Assembly (NCBI GenBank): GCA_002753135.1
Contig: PDZV01000016.1
Coordinates: forward strand, 1-64,000
DNA length: 64,000 nt
From: Magnetococcales bacterium WMHbinv6
GTDB lineage: Bacteria > Pseudomonadota > Magnetococcia > Magnetococcales > Magnetaquicoccaceae
Direction of reading: 5' to 3'
Shown here one piece after another: positions 24,125 to 33,869 of this stretch. Both the position numbers and the translations under genes were made by a program. Position 1 is the first letter of the stretch. Each line of letters opens with the position of its first letter. The notes under the pieces are model-generated. The model saw only the letters and a list, made by a program, of their open reading frames with translations. It made no database searches and was not told where the DNA came from.

Positions 24125-24553
24125 CTACGCTGCATCCACAACGGTAACTGATACCCGTTTGCCAAGCACTTCGAGAGCCGATTCCAATTGATCGAATTTG
24201 GAGGCATGATTCAGGTCAAGCAGTCTGTCGACCTGCGGCGGATGCCATCCCAACCGGCGAGCCAATTCCGCTTTGATCACCCCTTTTTCCTGCATGGCCT
24301 GGTAAATGGCTATTTTTACGCATGACAACGGGGAAGGAGAGACAATCTTGCGCCCTCCAGATGCCGATGGAATTGGAATCGATTGACCACTGTTGATGAT
24401 GTTTTCCAATGCGGTCTCAAGAGCCTCAACAGCATATTTCAACGCTTCATCCTCGGTATCACCCTGGGTGATCGCTGCCGAAACATCCGGGAAGGTTACC
24501 ACAAACCCGCCATCTTCAGCGTCTGGTGTGAGTTCAACTGGGTATTCCAACAT
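24125..24553 (-). CDS. hicB: HicB family antitoxin
   Basis: The 142-residue protein has an N-terminal HicB fold (MLEYPVELTPDAEDGGFVVT followed by FPDVSAAITQGDTEDEAL) and a C-terminal helix-turn-helix (KAELARRLGWHPPQVDRLLD) that would bind the operator. HicB neutralises HicA, an mRNA interferase, and represses the operon. The start follows aggaggg, which overlaps the hicA stop codon. Because hicA is frameshifted, this antitoxin may now lack a partner or act only as a regulator. Confidence 0.85.
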   Translation of the reverse strand: MLEYPVELTPDAEDGGFVVTFPDVSAAITQGDTEDEALKYAVEALETALENIINSGQSIPIPSASGGRKIVSPSPLSCVKIAIYQAMQEKGVIKAELARRLGWHPPQVDRLLDLNHASKFDQLESALEVLGKRVSVTVVDAA

Positions 24554-24562
24554 CTTTCCCTC

Positions 24563-24740
24563 CTATTTCAGACCGAGTTGCTTTTTGATGGCCTCAACAG
24601 TTCCCTTTTTCAGGTCCGTAGAGTGCATCGGCAAGAGTGAAAACTGACCGTTCAGGAAAACTTTCAGGTGTGACCCCTTGTCCCTGTTCAAATGTTGCGC
24701 CTTGCTGGGCCAACCACCGTTTGAATTCGTTGCTGTTCAT
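24563..24740 (-). pseudogene. hicA: HicA toxin gene broken by a one-base frameshift
   Basis: The gene starts MNSNEFKRWLAQQGATFEQG, a typical HicA N-terminus. It then shifts frame at a run of four G (plus-strand CCCC at 24674-24677). Removing one base restores GSHLKVFLNGQFSLLPMHS and KKGTVEAIKKQLGLK, the full HicA double-stranded-RNA-binding-like fold with the catalytic histidine in GSHLKV. The intact reading would be 58 residues; the present length, 178 bases, is one more than 59 codons. As read, the product stops soon after the shift. Sequencing error in a homopolymer or true inactivation are both possible. Confidence 0.75.
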
Positions 24741-25247
24741 GGGAATGATACTAACATTTCTGTTGCATCAACGCAACAAAAATGTTGCTGCTGGCAGAAA
24801 ATTTCCCACATCATGCAGCAACCGACTCCTGGATCCGGTCACTCCAGCAGATGTCTATGCTGGTGGGGTCTCCATCACGATTCCGAAGTGGCAGCACTGG
24901 GCCAAGGCCGCCAAGAAAAAGCTGCAAGAAATGATGGATGCTGATGCAGACAAGGATCTGGCGGCATGACCATCATGGATATGAAACCAATCCGGCCTTT
25001 CCGTGTCCAGTCAAACAGGGAGCCAAGACATGACAGCTATCACAAAGAGAGCGACTGCGAAAAAGACAGGCTGCTTCTGCCCGGTCGGCAAACTGGGCGA
25101 TGATTCTTTTGCCAAGCGCAACATTTGGCTTGGCAGTTCGGCAGCTTTTGATCATAATGGCGAGAAAAGTTGTCGCTGTGACTGTTGGCAATCGGCAAGA
25201 GATGCCACTTACCCCTCTGTTTTGTGATCGGCGCGGAATAGATACCC
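24741..25247. other. Accessory stretch with no clear gene
   Basis: Upstream of hicA lies its probable promoter (AT-rich 24745-24800). From about 24830 to 24969 one plus-strand frame has a protein-like tail (TPADVYAGG...KWQHWAKAAKKKLQ) ending in a stop. It may be the end of a lost gene, but no family can be assigned. 25003-25227 has a cysteine-rich frame without a ribosome binding site. I call none of these. Confidence 0.4.
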
Positions 25248-26882
25248 ATGGCTTGGCATTGGCGCTCTACAGATGAATCGGTTGACAGAAACGAGCTCTC
25301 CGTGCAGGCGATTCTCGAAACCATGGCCGCCGTGGCTCTGACCTGGTATATCGCCTTCCGTTTCGATTCCTACACCCACCTCGCCATCAGCATTTTTCTC
25401 GCCCCCCTGCTGCTGTTGCGCTCGGAACAGTCGGTCGAGACGGGGGTGCGCTGGTTTCGGGCTTATTGGCGACAAGATAAATTTTCCAGAACAGAGACTC
25501 CGCTGCTGTTCTGGTCAACAATCCTGGTTACTTTTATTGCTGTTTTTGCCCTCTGCTCCTGGTTGGCTTCGATCCATCTGGTCGATGTGACCGGGTGGAC
25601 GCTTTTTTGGCGTGCCTTTGGGTTGGGAATTGTCGCAGTGATAACTGGTATTGTGGTAGGGGGAGCTGTAGCGGTAGATGTAGCGGTAGCGGGAGCGGGA
25701 GCGGTAGCGGTAGCGGGAGCGGTAGCGGCAGCGGCAGCGGGAGCGGCAGCGGGAGCGGCAGCGGGAGCGGCAGCGGGAGCGGCAGCGGGAGCGGCAGCGG
25801 GAGCGGTAGCGGTAGCGGGAGCGGTAGCGGGAGCGGGACTGTTAGCGTTAGCGTTAACGTTAACGTTAACGGGAGCGGTGGCGGCGGTGGCGGTGGCGGC
25901 AGTGTTAATGGTAGCGTTAGCGTTAGCGAGAGCGGGAGGGGAAGATAGATCGGAGGCGGTGCTTATTTTTGGATTTGCTGCAGGTGTTTTGTTGCGTGCT
26001 TTATTCACCCGTGTTGCTGCCACCATCAGACATATACCCAGCGGGGTTCTTGCCCTGCCGGATAATTGGTGGCGCACCGTAGCAGCCACTGATTTATGGC
26101 ATACCCCGGAGTTGATACCAGACGGGCACAAAATTAGTAATCTGCTTGATGTAAAAAGCTATCCCCAAATATTGCAAAAGATAACAGAAGAGGAAAGTGT
26201 TGTAATGAGAATATTTATCTCATTAGCTGCTTATATTTCCTTCCTCTTCTGGTTTCCCCCCGCCTACCTCTACCGCCTGAGTCTGAAGTCCACCTGCTGG
26301 TTTTATCTGCCGATGATCTATCTGCTCCCGCCGCCACAAAAGGATACGGTGGGGTACAGTGCACAGGATTGGCTCAGTTGGCTGCATTCTGGTCGCTTGG
26401 AATGGCTGCGGCGCCTGCTGGCACTGTTTTTTCTGCTGGGCATGCTCTTCCTCTTCCTGAAAGATCCCCGCATCGCCGAGATTCGCACTGCTTTTCCCCA
26501 GGCTTCCCTGCTGTTTTATGCTTTGTTCATCGATCTGCACCAACTCCCCCTGTGGCACCTGCCCGTGTTGCCGAGTCTGTTGCTGACGGTTGCCATCTTT
26601 TTTTATGGCGGCAGCGTGCAGCAATCCTGGCACAATCGTTTAAGAAGCAATCCGGCTGCTGATCCTGATGCAACGCAGGTCTACATACTGCTGTGGCTGC
26701 ATCGCCTGCGCGCTGCCTGTACCATCACCAGTTTAAGCCTGTTTCTTCTTTATGCCATCCCCACGCTCTGGTCAAACAATCATTGCCTGCCCTCCTGGTT
26801 GATTCGCCTGCTGGATTTTTTGTACAGTTCGTTCGGCCTGGTGGATATTCCGGCCAACGCCTGCCAACTGCTCTCCCGCTGA
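25248..26882 (+). CDS. Multi-pass membrane protein with an in-frame Ala/Gly/Val repeat region
   Basis: The 544-residue protein has two hydrophobic segments in the first 120 residues. A long hydrophobic block (about 125-225) is made of AGAAAGAAAGAA, AVAVAGAV and LALTLTLTG units encoded by a DNA microsatellite. A soluble part follows (RHIPSGVLALPDNWWRTVAA), and then several C-terminal membrane segments. I recognise no family. The flanking parts look conserved and normal (WYLPMIYLLPPPQ-type aromatic segments), so the gene is probably expressed. The repeat units are multiples of 6 or 12 bases, so length changes keep the frame. No ribosome binding site stronger than ggaa is seen. Confidence 0.65.
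   Translation: MAWHWRSTDESVDRNELSVQAILETMAAVALTWYIAFRFDSYTHLAISIFLAPLLLLRSEQSVETGVRWFRAYWRQDKFSRTETPLLFWSTILVTFIAVFALCSWLASIHLVDVTGWTLFWRAFGLGIVAVITGIVVGGAVAVDVAVAGAGAVAVAGAVAAAAAGAAAGAAAGAAAGAAAGAAAGAVAVAGAVAGAGLLALALTLTLTGAVAAVAVAAVLMVALALARAGGEDRSEAVLIFGFAAGVLLRALFTRVAATIRHIPSGVLALPDNWWRTVAATDLWHTPELIPDGHKISNLLDVKSYPQILQKITEEESVVMRIFISLAAYISFLFWFPPAYLYRLSLKSTCWFYLPMIYLLPPPQKDTVGYSAQDWLSWLHSGRLEWLRRLLALFFLLGMLFLFLKDPRIAEIRTAFPQASLLFYALFIDLHQLPLWHLPVLPSLLLTVAIFFYGGSVQQSWHNRLRSNPAADPDATQVYILLWLHRLRAACTITSLSLFLLYAIPTLWSNNHCLPSWLIRLLDFLYSSFGLVDIPANACQLLSR
25657..25935. repeat. Hexanucleotide/12-base microsatellite inside a coding region
   Basis: There are alternating gtagcg, ggagcg and ggcagc units; from about 25735 to 25805 the 12-base unit gggagcggcagc repeats about six times, followed by gttagc/gttaac variants (25845-25875). 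All three plus frames stay open, and so does one minus frame. In the membrane-protein frame it encodes Ala/Gly/Val/Leu, that is, hydrophobic helix. Confidence 0.85.
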
Positions 26883-27003
26883 GCGGCAAGCAGGGGCAAT
26901 GCGGCCCGCCGCTTGCTCCGCATCGATAAGCCATTTATTTCCCACCGGCAAGCCGCTACACTCTTTTTTCAACCATGGCAACCCTTTCGCGGAAAGAGGA
27001 CGC

Positions 27004-27459
27004 ATGTCTTATCTTTTGCTTCTGATCGGCCTGATCTTTTGTGTGGATATCTATCTGATCGGTCAGGTGATGGATCAGATTGGTATTCTGATCACCCTGC
27101 TGTTGTTGATTGTGATGGCCTGGGTGGGCAGTCGGTTGGTCAAGGTGGAGGGGATGCGCACCCTGGAAAAAATGATGCGCAAAATGAGTCAGCAGGAGAC
27201 CATCGGGGTGGAAATGCTGGAAGGGGCGGTATTGCTGCTGGCCGGTTTTCTCTACCTGCTGCCGGGGTTTCTCTCCGATCTGCTCGCCACCTTGCTGCTG
27301 TTGCCCCCCTTCCGCACCCTGGCCGCCCTTCTCTTGAGCCGCCTGCCACGGCGCAGCACCGTCTCCAGCCGCAACCCGCCTCGCAACCCCCACTCGGTGG
27401 TGATCGATGGGGAAACCGTCCAGCCCAGCCGGGCAGAGGATCATCCCTCGCTCAAGTAA
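27004..27459 (+). CDS. fxsA: FxsA family membrane protein
   Basis: The 151-residue protein has segments LLIGLIFCVDIYLIGQV, ITLLLLIVMAWVGSRLV and LLAGFLYLLPGFLSDLLATL, the FxsA signature including the LPGF(L/I)SD turn. E. coli FxsA suppresses phage T7 exclusion by the F plasmid. The general function is unknown. ATG at 27004 is chosen because gaaagagga lies about 3-9 bases upstream. It is convergent with the methyltransferase-like gene; the two stops overlap by 8 bases. Confidence 0.85.
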   Translation: MSYLLLLIGLIFCVDIYLIGQVMDQIGILITLLLLIVMAWVGSRLVKVEGMRTLEKMMRKMSQQETIGVEMLEGAVLLLAGFLYLLPGFLSDLLATLLLLPPFRTLAALLLSRLPRRSTVSSRNPPRNPHSVVIDGETVQPSRAEDHPSLK

Positions 27460-28615
27460 CCCAGCGGGCCATCCCCTCAAACACCTCTCCGGACAATTCG
27501 CGGCGGGTAAACAGGTGCAACTCATCGCCGTTGCTCAACCAGTTCAATTGCCGCCGCTCGGCCAAACGGCGCAAGGTGCGCGGCGCGTAAAAGGAAACCT
27601 GACGGCCACCCGCCAGATCATACCCCTCCCACTCCTCCGGCTTGGGCAGCGGATCGGGCAGCAGGGGCACGTTGAACAACACCCCGTCACAACGGGCCAA
27701 CAGACGATCCAACACCTTGCCCGGTTCGGCAAACTGCTGCCAGACATCAAAGGCGGTCACCAGCTCAAACAGTTCACCACCTCCCTTGCCCCTTTTTTCG
27801 GCAGCACGCGCCACCGCCTGCGGGTTTTGATGGCGAAACTGAAAACCAGCCTCCCGCATCGAACGGGCAAAACGGCCCCCGTCGGCGCTGCAATCAAAAC
27901 AGGTGGCCTGGGCATCATACAGATTCAACAACAATAAACTGACAAAAGCCCGTCGCCGCGCCCACTGCCGCCGCGCCGTGGCGGTGACCAGCGGTTCGCC
28001 TGCCGCCTCTTCCTCACCGGACAACCAGTACGAGGCCTCGGTGCCTAAATATTCACACTGCGTACACCAATAATAGGCCACCCGATGCCGGTCGCGCAGC
28101 AGGGCATGAAACCAATATTCCGCCTTGCTGCCGCATACCTTGCAAACTTGCGCCGTCCAGTCGAACCCTTCGCGCACCGCCCCCTGAAAATGGCGCAACA
28201 AACGCCACACCCGCTCCGGATCCTGCTTGGCCGCGCTGGCAGCCCACAATTGATTGACCAACGGGGCCACCATCCGGTCGTACACCTCCAGCAACCGTTC
28301 CGGCGGCAGCGCCTCCACCTGAGCGGATAAATGCTGCAAGCCGTTCTCCTCCTCAATCGTGTTGCCGAAAATCAATCCCCCCACACTCAAGGCCAGCGAC
28401 ATCACAATGTTGCGTTGCCCACGCTTCTCCAGCAACATGCCCAGAATATAGGCAGAACGTACCCGCCCGCGTGCCAACAGTTGCGCAATCGCCGCCAGCA
28501 TGTCTGCGGTGCTGTGCCGCCGTCCCTGCACAAACTCCAAAAATTCGTGCATGTCATCGCTGGCGTCCAGGCGAAACAGCGTCTCAAAAAAATCATAGGG
28601 CTCGTTCTCTTCCAC
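27452..28615 (-). CDS. Zinc-ribbon protein with a C-terminal SAM-methyltransferase-like domain
   Basis: The protein has about 387 residues. The N-terminal 140 residues are helical. A CxxC...CxxC zinc ribbon (CKVCG at about 162, then CTQCEYLG) precedes a methyltransferase-type region: FDCSADGGRFARSMREAGF (motif I-like, although the usual GxGxG is degraded), VTAFDVWQQFAEPGKVLDRL (motif II/III) and HLF near the end. The C-terminal pattern with SFYAPRTLRRLAE resembles Methyltransferase_23. The substrate is unknown. GTG at 28615 is taken because ggagaaaga lies about 7 bases upstream. Confidence 0.6.
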   Translation of the reverse strand: MEENEPYDFFETLFRLDASDDMHEFLEFVQGRRHSTADMLAAIAQLLARGRVRSAYILGMLLEKRGQRNIVMSLALSVGGLIFGNTIEEENGLQHLSAQVEALPPERLLEVYDRMVAPLVNQLWAASAAKQDPERVWRLLRHFQGAVREGFDWTAQVCKVCGSKAEYWFHALLRDRHRVAYYWCTQCEYLGTEASYWLSGEEEAAGEPLVTATARRQWARRRAFVSLLLLNLYDAQATCFDCSADGGRFARSMREAGFQFRHQNPQAVARAAEKRGKGGGELFELVTAFDVWQQFAEPGKVLDRLLARCDGVLFNVPLLPDPLPKPEEWEGYDLAGGRQVSFYAPRTLRRLAERRQLNWLSNGDELHLFTRRELSGEVFEGMARWVT

Positions 28616-28740
28616 ACTCTTTCTCCGGCGGCAATGCGGCAACTCTGTACAACCACCTTTTATAATACGGCGAAATCAGGCAAACTGCCAGTTGGATCAA
28701 CCCTCCCACCAGGGCAATCGCTTTTGAACATTAAATAACG

Positions 28741-28860
28741 CACAAGGAGGTCCAGGGGGAGATTATCTCCTCCTGGCAGAGGTTTGGAGACAGCGTCTCC
28801 AAGGTTTATGCTTTTGTGGCGGCGCTTTTTGCCTTGCTACCTCGCCGCCACGGTCTTGTG
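28741..28860. repeat. Cluster of three short palindromes in the 28616-28919 gap
   Basis: 28752-28776 (ccaggggga/tcctcctgg), 28784-28802 (ttggagac/gtctccaa) and 28816-28851 (gtggcggcg/cgccgccac). They resemble in style the palindromes after tRNA-Glu. The remaining bases hold the divergent promoters of hemD and the methyltransferase-like gene; I see no gene. Confidence 0.5.
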
Positions 28861-28919
28861 ACGCGCAAATGCAATTGCCTGGAGTCGACCCTCCCACCCC
28901 ACAAGCCCAGGACATACGC

Positions 28920-29717
28920 ATGCTCAAACTGAACCTGCAGGGACGCACCCTGCTGATTACCCGTCCCGAACCGGAGGCCGAGGCAACCGCCCGCCAGGTA
29001 AGCGCCTGCCACGGGCTGCCCTTGCTGGCACCCGCCATGACCATCGAACCGCCCGCCGATCCGTGCCCGCTGCAACGGGCGCTGCAACGGGCCAGCCGCC
29101 AACCTTTTCCCTACCGGGCCATTCTGATCACCAGCATCAACGCTGCCCGCGCCGTCCGCCACCTTCTGCCTGCCGAGGCCACGTTGCCCCCCTTCTTTGC
29201 CGTCGGCAAACAATCGGCTGCCCTGTTGCAACAGGCGGGCTGGCAGGTGATCGTCCCGGCACAGGCGGCAGGTGGTGCAACCCTGGCGGAGACCATCTGC
29301 CAATGGGCCGCAGAACATCCCGATCCCTGCCGGTCGTTTCTCTTTCCGCAAGCAGCCATCGGTCGCGATGAACTGATCAGCGGTTTGAGCCAGGCCGGAG
29401 AAGCTGTCGAACGGGTGGAAGCCTATCGGGCTGAGCCGGTCACCACCCTGCCTGCTGCCGTGCAACAGGCGCTGGCAGAGGAAAAAGTCGATGCCATTTT
29501 ATTGTTCAGCAGCCGTTCGGCACAGGCCTTTCTGGCCGCCCTGCCGGAGGGCAGCGAACACTGGTTGCGCCGCCCGCTGCTGGTGGCCATCAGTCCGCTC
29601 ACCGCACAAAGTGTGCAGGAGGCCGGATGGCCGGTGCAGATAGTTGCCCGCGAGGCGACAACAGAGAGCATGTTGGCAGGATTGCAGAGTTACTGGCAAC
29701 AAAAAGAGAACGGATAA
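28920..29717 (+). CDS. hemD: Uroporphyrinogen-III synthase
   Basis: The 265-residue protein has the two-domain HemD layout. Domain 1 begins LKLNLQGRTLLITRPEPEAE and the hinge region is around residues 38-180. Family marks are the TRP motif near the N-terminus, TSINAARAV (T-S-x-N-A), VGKQSAALLQQAGW, and the C-terminal FSSRSAQAFLAAL with ISPLTAQSVQEAGW. It closes hydroxymethylbilane into uroporphyrinogen III in haem synthesis. hemB is 2 kb downstream but not cotranscribed. Sequence conservation in HemD is always low, hence slight reserve. ATG at 28920 follows cccaggacat. Confidence 0.85.
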   Translation: MLKLNLQGRTLLITRPEPEAEATARQVSACHGLPLLAPAMTIEPPADPCPLQRALQRASRQPFPYRAILITSINAARAVRHLLPAEATLPPFFAVGKQSAALLQQAGWQVIVPAQAAGGATLAETICQWAAEHPDPCRSFLFPQAAIGRDELISGLSQAGEAVERVEAYRAEPVTTLPAAVQQALAEEKVDAILLFSSRSAQAFLAALPEGSEHWLRRPLLVAISPLTAQSVQEAGWPVQIVAREATTESMLAGLQSYWQQKENG

Positions 29718-29784
29718 CACAGATGCAGAAGCCGGAGGGCGCTCCCTCCGGTCTACGCCAGAAAAAAAGAGTGACAGCAGGCCA

Positions 29785-30672
29785 TCAGCAAGAGAAATGG
29801 ACCGCCAACGGATCGCTGCTGTTGACCTCACGACCCAGGCCGATCACACCACGCCCCTGCAGGACATATTCATCCCGATGGACAAAGGCCCGCTCTTTCT
29901 GCGCCGTCACCACATAGGTGCCGTTGGTGCTTTGATCGACCAGCACAATTTTACCCCGCCGACACTCCACCTTGGCATGCACCCGCGAGGACATGCTGTC
30001 CAACACCGAAAAAGTGTTGTTCTTGTCCCGTCCGATGGTGACGCTGGGGTTGTTTTCGTTGATCTCCACGCTCTTGCCGTGAAAGGAGATGGTGCCGCTG
30101 ACCGTATTGGGTGCCAACACTGTCACCGCTTCCCGGCCACCCATGACCGTCAACTCCTCCTCTTCGCCCCAGGTCAGTTCGATGATCTGAATCGGCGTCG
30201 ACTTGCCCTTGACGGTGGTGGTGATCAATTCGCGGCTGCCAAAACGCAAATAGGGACTCATGGCATCCAGGGTTTCGCCGGTGGTGATAATCTGATCCCC
30301 CTTGGCCTGGGCGGCCATGCGTGCCGCCAGATTGACCGCATCACCAAACACATCGCCATTTTCCAGAATCACTTCTCCGAAATGGAAACCAACCCGAATA
30401 TGCAGATTGCCCAGAGATGAACCATTTTCAGAGACCGTCTCCTGCATGCGCACCGCCGCCCGCGCCGCATCGTCCGCCGTCGGAAAGGTACACATCACCT
30501 CATCACCGATGGTCTTGACCACCCGTCCTTTGAACTCTTCGGTCACCTTGTTCAAATACTGAATACAGCGGGAAGTCACCTCACGTGCCTTTTCATTGCC
30601 GATTGTCTCATAGAGTTTGGTGCTGCCGGCAATGTCGGCAAACATGATCGCCAGTTGGTGATTTTCTCTCAT
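29785..30672 (-). CDS. Class III nucleotide cyclase with a C-terminal FHA domain
   Basis: The protein has 295 residues. Residues 5-170 form a class III cyclase: the metal aspartates in MFADIAGST and TIGDEVMCTF, and the transition-state region GDAVNLAARM. Residues 205-285 form an FHA domain (VTIGRDKNNTFSVLD, SSRVHAKVE, STNGTYV), a phosphothreonine-binding module. The ribosome binding site is strong (aaggagagg). The next upstream gene is a PP2C phosphatase. An FHA protein plus a PP2C phosphatase suggests Ser/Thr phosphorylation signalling, but no Hanks kinase is in the window. Whether it makes cAMP or cGMP cannot be read from the sequence. Confidence 0.88.
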   Translation of the reverse strand: MRENHQLAIMFADIAGSTKLYETIGNEKAREVTSRCIQYLNKVTEEFKGRVVKTIGDEVMCTFPTADDAARAAVRMQETVSENGSSLGNLHIRVGFHFGEVILENGDVFGDAVNLAARMAAQAKGDQIITTGETLDAMSPYLRFGSRELITTTVKGKSTPIQIIELTWGEEEELTVMGGREAVTVLAPNTVSGTISFHGKSVEINENNPSVTIGRDKNNTFSVLDSMSSRVHAKVECRRGKIVLVDQSTNGTYVVTAQKERAFVHRDEYVLQGRGVIGLGREVNSSDPLAVHFSC

Positions 30673-30732
30673 TATCCTCTCCTTAACCTGTCAGACAGGC
30701 CTGTCGGGCTATGCCGCACGTTTTGCATCTCT

Positions 30733-31566
30733 TCAAACAAAATGGCCCAGGATCACCGTGACATTGTCCCGCCCGCCACCATCACGGGCCATGGTGATCA
30801 ACCGTTCGCAAATGGTCTCCAGGTTTTCTGCCGTCAGTTCAGACAAGGTGGCCTGAATGGCCTCTTCGCTGACCATGCCGGTCAACCCGTCCGAACACAA
30901 CAAAATGGTATCTCCAGCTGTGACTGGCAGAAACTGCACGTCCGGCGTCACGATCCGCGACGGCCCGATCGCCTGCAGTAAAATATTCTGCGGTGGCGGC
31001 ATCCCTTTGCCACCAAAACTCAACCATTGTTGATAGAGCGAATGATCTCGCGTTTTTTGTTGCAGCCGTCCATCCTGAAACAGATACAACCGGCTGTCCC
31101 CGACATGAAAAACCACCGGATAGGCGCTGAACGGCGGTGCCCATAAACCGACCACCGTCGAACCCATGCCCGAATCTTCCGGGTGTCCCCGCTCTTGATT
31201 GAGACGGTTGAGATCGGCGTTGACAGCTGACAACGCCTCGCGCACCACGCTCAAAACCGGATTGGGTAAATCATCCAAGGTTGCCTGATCCTGGGGATCA
31301 ACTTCCGCCTCTGCAAGAGCCGCCACACCACTCTCTTCCTGCAGCAGGCCAGACGAGGCGTTCATGAACTGCCGAACCCGACCGGTGACTTCGTTGACTA
31401 CGTGGGCGCTGGCCACCTCACCGGCATCGTGCCCGCCCATGCCGTCTGCCAGAATCAACAATCCCGTTTCGGCATCAATGTGATAGCTGTCCTCGTTGAG
31501 CGGTCTGACACATCCCACATTGCTCCGCCCCACCGCCAGCAGATGATCCCCGATTTTTTCTGCCAT
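30733..31566 (-). CDS. PP2C-family Ser/Thr protein phosphatase
   Basis: The 277-residue protein has the PPM motifs in order: VRPLNEDSYHID (motif 1), LLILADGMGGHDAGEVAS (metal ligands), GMGSTVVGLW, FHVGDSRLYLFQDGRL, LLCSDGLTG and RDNVTVILGHF. Such Stp-type phosphatases reverse Hanks-kinase phosphorylation. The length is slightly above usual (about 245) because of a polar insert at about 70-105. The gene lies 60 bases upstream of the cyclase-FHA gene on the same strand, probably in one transcript, divergent from hemB. Confidence 0.92.
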   Translation of the reverse strand: MAEKIGDHLLAVGRSNVGCVRPLNEDSYHIDAETGLLILADGMGGHDAGEVASAHVVNEVTGRVRQFMNASSGLLQEESGVAALAEAEVDPQDQATLDDLPNPVLSVVREALSAVNADLNRLNQERGHPEDSGMGSTVVGLWAPPFSAYPVVFHVGDSRLYLFQDGRLQQKTRDHSLYQQWLSFGGKGMPPPQNILLQAIGPSRIVTPDVQFLPVTAGDTILLCSDGLTGMVSEEAIQATLSELTAENLETICERLITMARDGGGRDNVTVILGHFV

Positions 31567-31773
31567 GGATCCGATCTTTCCAACATGCGGTTGCTCGTTG
31601 CCTCACCCGACCCTCTGGTTTGAGACACATCACCTACAAAACTTCCCACGCCATCCATTCTAGGTTAGACTGGACCGGTTCGTCCAGCATCCTGGGAACC
31701 ATCCGTGTACGGTTCGACAGCCGGATGCCGACATCTGTGCCAACCTCTGTTTATCGGAACGCCGTTAACGACC

Positions 31774-32790
<1,017 letters not shown>

Positions 32791-32819
32791 TCGGTACGCT
32801 GCTACTTTTTGGTTATCTA

Positions 32820-33869
32820 ATGGAAAATTCAAATAAAATATCCGCTCTTGGCCTGCTATCCGGTGGCCTGGACAGCATGCTGGCCGCCCGCCTGCTTATG
32901 GATCAGGGCATCCACGTCGAATGTGTCAACTTTCACACCGGCTTTTGCATTCAGAGCCATACCGGTGCCCTGCGCAATCCAGAGCCGGGGGCCAAACCAC
33001 CCCGTCATGATGCCCTGCATGCCGCGCAACTGCTCGGCATAAAGCTGCATATGGTTGATATTGCTGAAGATTATGTGAGAATCGTCACCGATCCCAAACA
33101 TGGCTATGGCAGCAACCTCAACCCGTGCCTCGACTGTAAAATTTTTATGGTGCGCAAAGCCTGGCAGCTGAAAGAGGAGTTGGGTTTGCACTTTCTCTTT
33201 ACCGGCGAGGTGATCGGCCAACGCCCGATGAGTCAACGGCGGGAAAATCTACCACATATCGAACGGGAGGCAGGTGTGGAAGGGTGGTTGCTGCGCCCTC
33301 TCTGTGCCCTGCGCCTGAAAGCCACCGAACCGGAAAAACGGGGCTGGGTCGATCGCAAACAGCTGCAAGGGTTCAATGGTCGGGGCCGTCGCCCGCAAAT
33401 GGCGCTGGCCCAACAGCTGGGGCTGCACGACTATCCCAGCCCTGCCGGTGGCTGCTGCTTTTTGACCGACGAAAACTATTCGCGCAAACTGCAGGATCTC
33501 TGGCACAGCCGTGGCGAACGTCAGTATACCATGGATGATATTCTGCTGCTCAAAGCCGGTCGCCATCTGCGCCCGGCTGCCCATTTCAAGGTGATTGTCG
33601 GGCGCGACGAAACGGAAAATCATTTTCTCTCCGGCTTTCGCCAGCAGCGCTGGCTGCTGCAGGCGCAAGGCATCCCCGGACCGGTGCTGCTGCTCGAAGG
33701 CACCCCCAACGAGGAGGATTTGACCCTGGCCTGCCGCCTGACCGCCCGTTTCGGTCAGGGCAAACTGGCCCCGACGGTGACCGTGCGCGTGGAATACCAG
33801 GGGCAGGAGGTTCTGCGCTCGGTTACACCACTGCCTGCCGACGCCATTCCTGACAGTTGGTACATCTGA
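32820..33869 (+). CDS. PP-loop ATPase related to tRNA-thiolating enzymes (MnmA/ThiI-like)
   Basis: The 349-residue protein begins with the pyrophosphatase loop LLSGGLDSMLAARLL. It then carries CxxC-type segments NPCLDCKIFMVRKAW and SPAGGCCFLTDENY, the pattern of MnmA-like tRNA 2-thiouridylases. It continues with a C-terminal region (ILLLKAGRHLRP...HFKVIVGRDETEN) found in a DUF814-type family. Its gene is coupled to a TusA-type sulfur carrier by TGATG overlap, which supports a sulfur-transfer role. I infer tRNA (or other) thiolation. It is not canonical mnmA: the length and C-terminus differ. Confidence 0.7.
   Translation: MENSNKISALGLLSGGLDSMLAARLLMDQGIHVECVNFHTGFCIQSHTGALRNPEPGAKPPRHDALHAAQLLGIKLHMVDIAEDYVRIVTDPKHGYGSNLNPCLDCKIFMVRKAWQLKEELGLHFLFTGEVIGQRPMSQRRENLPHIEREAGVEGWLLRPLCALRLKATEPEKRGWVDRKQLQGFNGRGRRPQMALAQQLGLHDYPSPAGGCCFLTDENYSRKLQDLWHSRGERQYTMDDILLLKAGRHLRPAAHFKVIVGRDETENHFLSGFRQQRWLLQAQGIPGPVLLLEGTPNEEDLTLACRLTARFGQGKLAPTVTVRVEYQGQEVLRSVTPLPADAIPDSWYI

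Noticed and set aside
24637-24969. 110-codon plus-strand frame crossing hicA
   Set aside because: Its first half is antisense to hicA; only the tail (about 24830-24969) looks protein-like and has no start or family.
25657-25935. CRISPR-like array
   Set aside because: Units are 6-12 bases without unique spacers; it is a coding microsatellite.
25463-26131. 222-codon minus-strand frame rich in Ala/Pro/Thr, and a Gly-Ser plus frame
   Set aside because: They are by-products of the microsatellite, which keeps several frames open; the plus-strand membrane protein has normal flanking sequence.
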